Assembly: GCA_030828165.1 (NCBI GenBank)
Contig: JAURDA010000006.1
Location: forward strand, 1 to 62,506
From: Candidatus Poseidonia sp.
GTDB lineage: Archaea > Thermoplasmatota > Poseidoniia > Poseidoniales > Poseidoniaceae
DNA length: 62,506 nucleotides
Direction of reading: 5' to 3'
Both the position numbers and the translations under genes were made by a program. Shown piece by piece: positions 7,851-16,013 of this stretch (position 1 is its first letter; every line of letters starts with the position of its first letter). Under the pieces are notes generated by a model. That model was not told where the DNA came from. It did no database searches and saw nothing but the letters and a program-made list of their open reading frames with translations.

Positions 7851-10800
7851 TTAGAAGTCAAGGTTCGCCAGTTTTGATTCCAATTCAGCCAGCGCTGCAT
7901 CAGCGGGTACGGCAGCTGGAACAGGCGAGGCGCTTGCCCGGTGATGCCGTTCCGCATCCAGGCGGGCCAACTCGGCTTCCAAAACGGCACGCTCATCCTC
8001 CAAAGACCCCTCAAAGACGGTCGTTTGCTCGGTGGTGGGGACGTTGCTCACGGCCGTTGCTTCTTGTGGCGGGGGCAGTTCGCTCCACCCTTCATCATCA
8101 ATGGGTGCCGTGGTTTCCTGTTCGAGGGAGGTGACGACTTCAGCATTGAGGAGACTTGGTTCCAAGTCGTCCTTCATGTCCTCGCTCACCGGAAGACGCT
8201 GCTCAACCGGTAGGTTCTCTCGCTCAAACGGCAGATAACCGTCCCGCTGGAATTCCCACATCATGCCTCGGGGCCGACCGTCGGTCAAGCCCGATGCATC
8301 GAGTTGGGTGATAAGTTCTTCAAGAACGCGAGCGGTCTCTTCCAAGCCGATCGCTTCACCTGCATCACGCTGGTCCGCTTCGAGATAGATGTCGTCGAGG
8401 GCCACCTGTATCAAGCGACGGGTGCCTTGGGCCAAACTCGGGAGGGCTTCTGGCCGCTGACAATTGGCGAGAAGCGCATGGACTTCGTTGGAAGGAGCCC
8501 CCAAACGTTCGACTTGCTCCAACACGTTGCGTATCCGGCGCAGCATCGTGATGGAACGGTCGAAATCTTCCAAGAGGTGTTCAAGGTCAAGCACCACGTG
8601 GTTGACCGTCTCTCCGAGTTGGTGTTCCAAGCGTTGTTGAACCGACCAACGGGCTAACCCTCGCACAGCCCCGGCGGTTTGAGGCACCTGCCGCTCGAGC
8701 AGGGTCATCACTTCGGAGGAGAGCAGATGCCGTGGCGTAGCAGCAACGTGATCAACGGTGGATTGAATCACTTGGAGTGCCCGCTCCACCGCTCGGTCAA
8801 GCAGCGTTACGGAGTAGCCCAAACTTCGTGCATGTTCCAGGCGTTCAAGCACGGGGCCAAGTCCCTCAAAGGTCGTGTTGTCATCAAGAAGGGCCTGTGC
8901 AAGCGGTTCCTCGGCGAGGCGAGCCCGCAGTCGTTCTGCCTCTTGGATATCGGCCAACGCTTCCTCGTGGGCTTCGGCCAATGCCGAGGCCTTGTCGACG
9001 AGAACAGAGAGTTCGGCTTCGCTGTGACCGCGACGAGCCCCCAGGTCGCCGAGTTCACGCAGTAAGGTACGTCGCTCATCCATCAGTTCCCGCAACTCGG
9101 CCTGCAGGTTCGCCCTGCGAGCCTCGTCTTCAGAACGCCGTGTTCGGTCTTCATCAATGCGCTGGCGAGCGTGCTTTTCCTCGGTTCGTACGGCTTCAAG
9201 TTCGACGTTGTTGAGGTGAACCTGCTCCTGAAGGTCTTGGAGGTCGGCTTGGGTTCTGGCATGGCGTTCACGAACGGTGTTGACTTGCTCGGAGAGCACG
9301 CGCAGTCGTCGCTCCTCGTCATCGCTTTGTTGACGGATGGTGGCCAAACGCTCAGAACCTTCGCTTAAGTTGGCTTGCAATTCCGCTTCTTTCAGTGAAA
9401 GCGATTCGATCATGGCGTGCAACGCCTCGCTGCTGGCCGCATCCCCCACCGCCTTCGCCAGTTCTGCTGCCCGCTCACTGACCTGATGCTCGAGTTCGTT
9501 CACGCGCCGCAACAAGCGTTCGGAACGTGACTCGGCCTCTTCAGCCTGGCTGCGGGCTTGGGCGAGATCGACTTGAAGGGTGTTGAGTTTCGCATGGGCG
9601 TCTTCCAAAGCAACGGTGTTCTCTTGGCGGCTTTCACTCGCTTCACGTGCGAGGATTTGCGCAGCGTCTCGCTTCTTTTCGGTGGCTTTGATCTGTGTTT
9701 CGAGGACCGCCTTGGCCTTGTTGAGTTCGTCAACGGTCTGTTCAGCTTTCTCAAGCCGTCGTCGCAGACCTGCATCAACGGCTGCGACGGCTTGCTCCGC
9801 CATGACCGGCAACGGTTCGGCAATGTCGGCCCCGTCCGATTTGAATTTCAGGGCGTTCCGAGCCTTCTTCAAGGCCTCCAAGCCGGACTCAAAGCCGAGC
9901 AGGTCGTCGAGAAGGGCCTTGAGCGATGCCTGTCGGGCTTCGGACCGTGTTCGAACCGTTGAGAGCAATTCGGAGAAGGACTCGAGGGTGAAGGCTTCGA
10001 CGGTCCCGGATTTCGACGAGACGATGGTCCCAGCGGGAAGGCGAATGAGTTTCACCTTGCGCTTTGATTCGGTCAAACCCATCATCGCATCTTCCATGCT
10101 GTCAGCCGATGGCGCCCAGAGGGCAACGGGGACACCGCGTACCACGATGAGCGATACGGCTTTGCTCGATGAGCCGGATTGAATATGACCCGTGACCTCT
10201 TCATCAAGGGCAGCTTTGAGCATCGAAATGACCGCATCCGGTCCGCCACGACCGTCGCGGAGGGTGAAGCCCTCGGGCAGTTGACTGCCATGGGCCCCTG
10301 CAGCGACCAACTCGCCTTCGAGGGCGATGGAAGCCGATGACAACAGTCGTGCGTGATTCGCGTCTTTTTCTGTCCAAACAGCGATGGAGATTTCACCGCT
10401 CGCCGCCAGAAGAAGGGCGCCGTCGCCGCTGTGCAACGTCCAATGGCCGGGCCCTTTCATGCCGAGGTCGGCGGTCAAGCGGTCCGGGCGCATCTTGGAA
10501 AGCAATTCATGCAATTCACTCGCGAGGGCTTCTTCTTCGCCAAGGCCGGGTAAATCGCCGGCGTGGTCGATGAGCATGCCCGTGTCGATGGCCATGGCAC
10601 CCCGCACCGTCGTATGGGCCGCAAGTTCCCGAATCACGGTGGAAAGGTCTCGAGCCAGCAGACGTTCCACGGTGTTTGCGGCGGACTTCAGGCCCTGGCG
10701 GTCGGCTTGATGTTCAAACGCCTCAGGGAGAATTTCAGCAACGCTTCCGAGCCCGTTGAGGCTGTACGAGGTGGCCAAATGACGGACTTTTTGTTCCGCT

Positions 10801-11030
10801 TCCATGGCTTCCATCGCCACTTTCGCTTCGTGTCCGCCCAGCATGACGCCCTTCTCGGCGTCTTCGATCACCCATCCCACGACGCGCCCACCACGGACCA
10901 AGCGATGGCCCACGGGGGTTTTCCTTCGCCCGACATAGGCTGAAATTGCGCCGTGTGCAAAGGGTTGGAGTTCACCCTCGGCCAGGGTGATGGGTTCGTT
11001 GACGGGCTTTCCTTGGGGTAACTCAAACAT
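7851..11030 (-). CDS. Large coiled-coil protein with N-terminal roadblock-like region
   Basis: About 1,059 residues, soluble. The first 340 residues are globular; about 130-245 read like a roadblock/LC7 fold (helix 'LSTVIRELAAHTTVRGAMA', strand, then 'GALLLAASGEISIAVWTEK' and a terminal helix). Residues about 415-720 are a long Glu/Ala/Arg/Gln-rich coiled coil of SMC-like composition. A helical part follows (about 720-960), then an acidic, Pro/Glu-rich, probably disordered tail that closes with a short helix. There is no Walker A motif, so it is not an SMC ATPase. The ATG at 11030 is preferred over a GTG at 11039. It lies directly behind the stand-alone roadblock gene, in the same operon. Function unknown; a scaffold or polarity role is inference. 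Confidence 0.75.
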   Translation of the reverse strand: MFELPQGKPVNEPITLAEGELQPFAHGAISAYVGRRKTPVGHRLVRGGRVVGWVIEDAEKGVMLGGHEAKVAMEAMEAEQKVRHLATSYSLNGLGSVAEILPEAFEHQADRQGLKSAANTVERLLARDLSTVIRELAAHTTVRGAMAIDTGMLIDHAGDLPGLGEEEALASELHELLSKMRPDRLTADLGMKGPGHWTLHSGDGALLLAASGEISIAVWTEKDANHARLLSSASIALEGELVAAGAHGSQLPEGFTLRDGRGGPDAVISMLKAALDEEVTGHIQSGSSSKAVSLIVVRGVPVALWAPSADSMEDAMMGLTESKRKVKLIRLPAGTIVSSKSGTVEAFTLESFSELLSTVRTRSEARQASLKALLDDLLGFESGLEALKKARNALKFKSDGADIAEPLPVMAEQAVAAVDAGLRRRLEKAEQTVDELNKAKAVLETQIKATEKKRDAAQILAREASESRQENTVALEDAHAKLNTLQVDLAQARSQAEEAESRSERLLRRVNELEHQVSERAAELAKAVGDAASSEALHAMIESLSLKEAELQANLSEGSERLATIRQQSDDEERRLRVLSEQVNTVRERHARTQADLQDLQEQVHLNNVELEAVRTEEKHARQRIDEDRTRRSEDEARRANLQAELRELMDERRTLLRELGDLGARRGHSEAELSVLVDKASALAEAHEEALADIQEAERLRARLAEEPLAQALLDDNTTFEGLGPVLERLEHARSLGYSVTLLDRAVERALQVIQSTVDHVAATPRHLLSSEVMTLLERQVPQTAGAVRGLARWSVQQRLEHQLGETVNHVVLDLEHLLEDFDRSITMLRRIRNVLEQVERLGAPSNEVHALLANCQRPEALPSLAQGTRRLIQVALDDIYLEADQRDAGEAIGLEETARVLEELITQLDASGLTDGRPRGMMWEFQRDGYLPFERENLPVEQRLPVSEDMKDDLEPSLLNAEVVTSLEQETTAPIDDEGWSELPPPQEATAVSNVPTTEQTTVFEGSLEDERAVLEAELARLDAERHHRASASPVPAAVPADAALAELESKLANLDF

Positions 11031-11039
11031 GGTTTTCAC

Positions 11040-11381
11040 CTAAAATTCGGGTGTGGTTGCGAGCTGTTTTCGCAGGTGGTCAACGGCGTGTCGCCATCGA
11101 GCAACTTTGCTTCGCTTGCCTTGAAGCATCAAAATTCGATAGGGGGTGATGACATCGATCATCGTGGTTTGTTCGCCCTCAAGCCAAACTTCGTGGAGTT
11201 CACCAAAATTCGTGTGCTGGGTGGCGGCCAGGGCGAGGACGGTCAGGTTCACGGCCTCTTCGGTGGCCGGCAGAACACCCTGCTTGGCCACGCTCGAAAG
11301 CATGCGCCCCCGGTCGTCAAAAACGAGGGCCTGTTCCACGCCTTCGTGGTGAAGGAACTCCGCCAACAGACGCTGCAGCAT
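11040..11381 (-). CDS. Roadblock/LC7-like small protein
   Basis: A 113-residue protein with the size and element order of roadblock/LC7 (MglB-like) domains: N-terminal helix 'LQRLLAEFLHHEGVEQALVFDDRGRMLSS', central helix after 'ATEEAVNLTVLALAA', paired strands 'LHEVWLEGEQTTMIDVI' and 'YRILMLQGK', then a terminal amphipathic helix. Roadblock proteins usually form dimers and often regulate small Ras-like GTPases; none is seen in this window. Its stop codon abuts the start region of the large coiled-coil gene, pointing to translational coupling. The fold call rests on pattern only, without alignment. Confidence 0.65.
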   Translation of the reverse strand: MLQRLLAEFLHHEGVEQALVFDDRGRMLSSVAKQGVLPATEEAVNLTVLALAATQHTNFGELHEVWLEGEQTTMIDVITPYRILMLQGKRSKVARWRHAVDHLRKQLATTPEF

Positions 11382-11702
11382 GGTTGCTCAAACAGCGTGA
11401 CACCGCTGTAGCCTTCAAGAAGTTTTGCGCTCAAACCACCGGAGAGGCCGTTTTGTGGACCTTTCGCGATTTTCCAACTGAAAATCCGGTTTGGACGGCC
11501 TCAATGAAGGGGCGCAGTGGTGCAATTTTCGGGCGAATCCGGTTTTCATTCGGCCTTGGGCTCCGGAAAAACCGAGGGAAGAATAATGCGAAATTACAAA
11601 TTGATAAATCAAATATTCAATTGAAAATTTTTTAGATAAAGAACGATGAAAATCCATCGTCCAGCCGCTCATTTGAAACGAGACGCCTTGCGAGCGTGAA
11701 CC
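11382..11702. other. Intergenic region between divergent roadblock and ncsA genes
   Basis: A 321-base spacer with no convincing gene. Its middle (about 11580-11645) is strongly AT-rich compared with flanking coding DNA and contains several TATA-like stretches (for example AAATTTTTTAGATAAAG near 11625-11641), so it probably holds the promoters of both divergent operons. The 9-base word ATCCGGTTT occurs twice, around 11485 and 11538. I see no tRNA or clear hairpin. Confidence 0.5.
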
Positions 11703-12713
11703 ATGCAGGACGAGGGGCCCCTTCCGTTCACCGTCCCTCGTTGCGATTCGTGCGACAAAGCGGCCGTGGTTGAGCAAGCCTATTCGGGTCGAATTCTCTG
11801 CGGAAAGCACCTTGCAAAGTCCGTTCGGAAGAAGATCAGCAAGGAACTTCGGCTTCAACTCCCGCTCGAGAAAGGCAAGCATACCACGATTCTGGTCGCT
11901 GTTTCGGGTGGAAAAGATTCGGCGGTGCTCCTCGATGTGCTCGTTGATCTGCTGGGGAAACGGCCGGACGTCACCATTGTTGCAGGAACGGTCGACGAGG
12001 GCATCGAAGGTTATCGGCCACCTTCCATCGTCTGTGCGGCTTCGTTGTGTGAGCGTCTCGGTGTTGAACACCACGTGGTGACCTACCCCGAACTTTCCTT
12101 CCTTGAGATGGATGAGGTGGTTCAACGCCTACCGATGGTGATGGAAAAGGACAACGACGCTCCACGAATGGCGTGTTCGTACTGCGGCGTGTTCAGAAGG
12201 CAAGGCATCAACCACCTCGCCACCAAAGTGGGTGCCGATGTGATCGCCTTGGGCCACAATTTGGACGACATGGCCCAGACGGTGTTGATGAACCTGGCCA
12301 ATGCGGACATCGAACGGACGTTGCGCCTCGCTCCTCATACGATGACGCCGGTTGACGGACTTGCCCCCCGCATCGTTCCGCTTCGTTGGGTTCCTGAGCA
12401 AGAGGTTCACCTGTACGCTCTTCACCGGGGTCTTCCGTTGCACCACGAGGAATGCCCGAATGCACGGGGCGCCCTGCGATGGCGTCACCGTGAAATGGTC
12501 GCTCACATGGAGGCCGATGTGCCCGGTACGCGACACGGTTTGGTGCGCATGTCCGACCACATCAAATCGTTGCGTGACGAGGTCGTCGAGTTGGGTGGAG
12601 GCGAGTCCCGTCCGTCCCCGCCGGCCCCGTGTCCTCGTTGCGGCAGTCCGAGCTCTGGAAACCAATGCAAGGCCTGCGATATGCGGGACCTTCTGGGCGT
12701 GAAGATCGATTAG
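11703..12713 (+). CDS. ncsA: tRNA 2-thiolation protein, NcsA/TtuA family
   Basis: A 336-residue protein of the Ncs6/TtuA branch of PP-loop ATPases, which adenylate a tRNA uridine (or U54) and insert sulfur. The N-terminus has a zinc-binding CDSC motif plus a further Cys ('LCGKH'). The PP-loop is 'VAVSGGKDSAVLLD' at about residues 65-78. The catalytic/Fe-S region 'ACSYCGVFRRQGIN' and 'ALGHNLDDMAQT' follow, and the C-terminus carries a second zinc site, 'CPRCGSPSSGNQCKACD'. All expected cysteine clusters are present and the length is normal. The gene ends convergently with pyrI, overlapping by 4 bases. Confidence 0.9.
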   Translation: MQDEGPLPFTVPRCDSCDKAAVVEQAYSGRILCGKHLAKSVRKKISKELRLQLPLEKGKHTTILVAVSGGKDSAVLLDVLVDLLGKRPDVTIVAGTVDEGIEGYRPPSIVCAASLCERLGVEHHVVTYPELSFLEMDEVVQRLPMVMEKDNDAPRMACSYCGVFRRQGINHLATKVGADVIALGHNLDDMAQTVLMNLANADIERTLRLAPHTMTPVDGLAPRIVPLRWVPEQEVHLYALHRGLPLHHEECPNARGALRWRHREMVAHMEADVPGTRHGLVRMSDHIKSLRDEVVELGGGESRPSPPAPCPRCGSPSSGNQCKACDMRDLLGVKID

Positions 12714-13186
12714 ATCAGGTTGCGCACCAGAGCCTCGAGGTCTTGGGGACGTCCGCAATAATGACAGCGAAGTTCGAGGGGCTCGGTCGAGAGCACCTTC
12801 AAACGGTGGGGAAGCGGTTCCCGTGGGTTGGTGGTGATGCAATTGGAGAAGGTGCAGCGAACGACGTTCTTGACTTCCTCGCCGAGATCGATGGTCATTT
12901 TTTCCGCCACGCTGTAGGCTCGGATGATAGCCACATGGGCATCGGGAGCGACCAAAGCCAAGCGGTTAAGCTCGTCTTGATTCAATTCCCGGTCTTCGAC
13001 TTTGATGATGTCCTTGGTCCCCATCTTCTTCGACGGGACGTTCATGACCATGGACACCGGTACAGAGCTGGTCTGATCGATGCCGAGCATCTCGAGGACA
13101 CGCATCGCGTGTCCAGCAGGAACATGGTCGATGACGGTGCCGTTGCGAATGGCCGTTACACGGCGCATGTTGTGCTCCTGCGACAT
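12710..13186 (-). CDS. pyrI: Aspartate carbamoyltransferase regulatory chain
   Basis: A 158-residue PyrI, the nucleotide-binding regulatory subunit that assembles with PyrB in the c6r6 aspartate transcarbamoylase, first committed step of pyrimidine synthesis. The N-terminal allosteric domain starts 'RRVTAIRNGTVIDHVPAGHA', and the C-terminal zinc domain carries the four ligands in 'CTFSNC' and 'CHYC'. The ATG at 13186 overlaps the pyrB stop (TGATG) and has a strong GGAGGTGA ribosome binding site, so pyrB and pyrI are translationally coupled. An in-frame TTG one codon earlier is less likely. Confidence 0.95.
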   Translation of the reverse strand: MSQEHNMRRVTAIRNGTVIDHVPAGHAMRVLEMLGIDQTSSVPVSMVMNVPSKKMGTKDIIKVEDRELNQDELNRLALVAPDAHVAIIRAYSVAEKMTIDLGEEVKNVVRCTFSNCITTNPREPLPHRLKVLSTEPLELRCHYCGRPQDLEALVRNLI

Positions 13187-14127
13187 CAAGCCTCACCTCC
13201 GACGTTGGCGGGCACATCAACGTTCAAGAGGCGGCAGAGCAACGCCATGCGGGCGACCACGCCGTTGAAAGCCTGTTCGAAGTACCGTGCGTGACGGGTT
13301 ACATCAACCGAAGGATGGATTTCGTCAACCCTTGGAAGCGGGTGCATGATGATCATGCCCTCCTTGACATCTTCCAGATTGGAGGCGTGGAGTTTGTACG
13401 CACCGGCCACTTTTGCATATTCATCCTCGTCGGCGAAGCGTTCTTTCTGAATGCGTGTCATGTACACCACATCCGCTCCGGCGAGCGAACCGAGCAGGTC
13501 GTCCGTTTCGACGACGTTTGCGCCGTGAGCCTTCAGGTCGGAGACGATTTCAGCGGGCATTTTCAACAATTCAGGGCTTGCAAAGGTGAGCGTGCACCCG
13601 AAGCGCGTGAGCGCATGGCTCAACGAATGCACCGTGCGGCCGTAACGCAGGTCGCCCGCCAGCACGACGTTTAACCCGTCGAGGCGACCGTGGGCCTGAC
13701 GGATGGTGAAGAGGTCGAGCATCGTTTGCGTGGGGTGATGTCCGGCCCCGTCCCCACCGTTCAAAATCGGTACTCGAGCGGCGTCTTGGGCGTATTGAGC
13801 AGCGCCTTGGCGGGGGTGGCGCATGGCGATGATGTCCGTGTATCCGTCCACCATCTGGACGGTGTCAAAGAGGGTTTCACCTTTGACCACCGAGGAGGTT
13901 TTGACGTCGCCGAGGTTCACGACATCGCCGCCCAGCCGCTTCATGGCCGTTTCAAAGGACATTCGAGTCCGGGTGCTGGGTTCAAAAAAGAGGTTCCCGA
14001 GAATTTTCCCCTGAAGCAACGGGAGGTAAACTTCCCCTCGGGCAACGGGGAGGAGGCGTTCTGCGTCGTCCAGAACCTGAAGGATTTCGTCGTTGGTCAG
14101 GTCGTCCATGGTGATCAAGCCGGGCAT
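13186..14127 (-). CDS. pyrB: Aspartate carbamoyltransferase catalytic chain
   Basis: A 313-residue PyrB, which condenses carbamoyl phosphate with aspartate. Diagnostic motifs are 'FFEPSTRTRMSFE' (carbamoyl-phosphate site), 'MRHPRQGAAQYA', 'HHPTQTMLDLFTI', and 'MHPLPRVDEIHPSVD' near the C-terminus. The length matches catalytic chains. I chose the ATG at 14127 (MPGLITMDDLTND) because upstream in-frame codons would add a low-complexity Arg/Gly leader unlike the family. First gene of the pyrB-pyrI operon, divergent from the coiled-coil membrane protein at 14253. Confidence 0.95.
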   Translation of the reverse strand: MPGLITMDDLTNDEILQVLDDAERLLPVARGEVYLPLLQGKILGNLFFEPSTRTRMSFETAMKRLGGDVVNLGDVKTSSVVKGETLFDTVQMVDGYTDIIAMRHPRQGAAQYAQDAARVPILNGGDGAGHHPTQTMLDLFTIRQAHGRLDGLNVVLAGDLRYGRTVHSLSHALTRFGCTLTFASPELLKMPAEIVSDLKAHGANVVETDDLLGSLAGADVVYMTRIQKERFADEDEYAKVAGAYKLHASNLEDVKEGMIIMHPLPRVDEIHPSVDVTRHARYFEQAFNGVVARMALLCRLLNVDVPANVGGEA

Positions 14128-14252
14128 GGTGCTTCCTCTCCCCCTTCCACCAGCGAAAGACACCCTTGAACATTCCCGCTCCTCCGTTTCTTCAACCCAA
14201 GCCACATCGGGAGGACGGAGTGATTATGACGGTCGTCGGCTGAGGGCTGAAC

Positions 14253-16013
14253 ATGGTCTCGTGGGCGGATGCGGATGAGGCCATCGAAGCCGAACGTGCA
14301 GCCCGCATCAAACGCGTTGAAAACACGACCTTGTTCACGGCCTTGACCCTGCTCGTTTGCGCCGTTTGGTTGGCCTGGCCGACGGTCAAAGCCCTCATCG
14401 CTGGCGAAGGCATCGTGCTTTCTGACCTTGGTGCCCCGTTGCTGCTCGTCATTTGGGGTATTTTCGTTCAGGATTTGACGCTGGACGACCCCGCCGCTCG
14501 AACCCGAGTGGGCTCCGTGACCTCGGTTTCATGGCCGGTTCTCGCCGTTTTGGGAGCCCTTGGCATGGACCTCAGCGACCGTTTTGCCTTGGTCGGCAGC
14601 GGGTTGTTGGTCCTTGTTGGAGCGGTCTGTCGGCGGGCCGCCTCCAACACGATGCGCGGTCATTTTGGTGTGCTCCGGTACCGAGCCGTGCTCACTGGCA
14701 TTGGAACCGCTTCAGCCTGTGTTCTCGCGCTCACGCAATCGGTGCCGTTGAATTCGGTTGCAGGCAGCGCTGCTCTCGCAATCTGCCTTTTGGCCGTCGT
14801 GGACACCGTTTATACTTGGACGGTTGGGGATGAACAGAAAACTGAGCGAAAGGCGTTTCGAAAGCGCCTTGACCAACTCGAAATCCGACTCTTGGGACTG
14901 AAGGCCCAAGGAGCGGCGGTCGCCCAAGCAGCGAGCCTGATCACGACGGCCAAGGAAGAAGGGCATCTCGACCCCGATTACGGCATGCGACTGCTGGATG
15001 AGAGCGAGGAAGACATGGACCGGGCGTTGTCGCTTGCCGACGACGTCGAAATCATCCGTTTGGATGCTTTGAAGACCGTTCAGGAGGCCGCTGAGGTCGC
15101 CCCCCTCGCCCGTCGTCCACAAAAGGCGTACGACATGGGTGAGCGGGAGGTTCAACTGGGTTCGTTGCGCGAGGGCGAGTTGCTTTTCAGGCAGGCCAAG
15201 AAACGCGCCACGGAGATTCTCACCTGGTGGACGCGTGCTGAACAGGCCATTGCCGAAGCAACGCGAGGCCTTGCCGGGAAGAAAGGGCAAGGGATGGAGG
15301 GCCTGCGCGACATGCTTGACCAAGCCAAAGCCAAACTCCAGCAAGAACAGCCCAAAGAAGCGTTTGAATTCGCTGCAACCATCCCTGCGCAATTGGAAGC
15401 AGGGGAAGGGGCGCTTGACCGGGCTGAGGACGCCATCAAGGAAGCAAGCAGGCACCTCAAGCAAGCCGACGGTTTGGACAAGGGACCGTTTGATGACCGT
15501 CTTGCGCAAGCCCAAACCGCCTTGGAGGAAGGAAACGCGAGCCAAGCCATCGGTTTGGCTGACGGGGTGGTTCGCACGCTTGAGCGAGAGCGGGCGGCCA
15601 TGGACGACGTGTTGCGAGCCCTGAAGCAGAAGAAACAACTCGTCAAACGCTTCGAAGGCCGTGATGACGAAGCCTCTTGGCGTCGTGCGCTCGAAGAAAT
15701 TGTTGAGGCCGCCGATGAGAAGCAGTGGAGTCATGCGGGAATGTTGCTGGAACGCATGACCGCAGGCCTCGATCGAGAGGGACATGCCAGCGATGAAGCC
15801 TTGGAACTCTACGATTTCGTCATGGACCAATGGCGTGTGCTACGCAACCAATGCGAAGCGGCCGGGATCGGGGTTCAGGACGAGGACCGTCGTGCGTGCG
15901 AGCAAGCCATCGCTGAAGCTGAATCCATGCTTGGCGTAAGCAAAATTGAGGCCTGTCTCGAAGGCTTGGCCCAAGCGGATGCTGCGATGGAGCGTCTGCG
16001 CCGCCGAATCTGA
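14253..16013 (+). CDS. Membrane protein with long C-terminal helical/coiled-coil domain
   Basis: A 586-residue protein of unknown family. The first 190 residues contain about five hydrophobic segments (near 28-48, 55-75, 90-108, 110-125, 150-185). After residue 195 the protein is soluble, very rich in Ala, Glu, Arg, Lys and Gln, and predicted to be helical with several coiled-coil segments. There is no P-loop or enzyme motif. It runs divergently from pyrB and ends convergently against the next gene with no spacer. A scaffold or stress-sensing function would be guesswork. Confidence 0.7.
   Translation: MVSWADADEAIEAERAARIKRVENTTLFTALTLLVCAVWLAWPTVKALIAGEGIVLSDLGAPLLLVIWGIFVQDLTLDDPAARTRVGSVTSVSWPVLAVLGALGMDLSDRFALVGSGLLVLVGAVCRRAASNTMRGHFGVLRYRAVLTGIGTASACVLALTQSVPLNSVAGSAALAICLLAVVDTVYTWTVGDEQKTERKAFRKRLDQLEIRLLGLKAQGAAVAQAASLITTAKEEGHLDPDYGMRLLDESEEDMDRALSLADDVEIIRLDALKTVQEAAEVAPLARRPQKAYDMGEREVQLGSLREGELLFRQAKKRATEILTWWTRAEQAIAEATRGLAGKKGQGMEGLRDMLDQAKAKLQQEQPKEAFEFAATIPAQLEAGEGALDRAEDAIKEASRHLKQADGLDKGPFDDRLAQAQTALEEGNASQAIGLADGVVRTLERERAAMDDVLRALKQKKQLVKRFEGRDDEASWRRALEEIVEAADEKQWSHAGMLLERMTAGLDREGHASDEALELYDFVMDQWRVLRNQCEAAGIGVQDEDRRACEQAIAEAESMLGVSKIEACLEGLAQADAAMERLRRRI

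Noticed and set aside
11415-12125. Minus-strand open frame covering the AT-rich spacer and the start of ncsA
   Set aside because: It overlaps the well-supported PP-loop gene and its own product matches nothing; base composition in the spacer is that of a promoter region.
14712-15830. Minus-strand open frame of about 372 codons opposite the coiled-coil membrane protein
   Set aside because: The plus-strand frame has membrane segments and coiled-coil periodicity; the antisense product has neither motif nor plausible start site.
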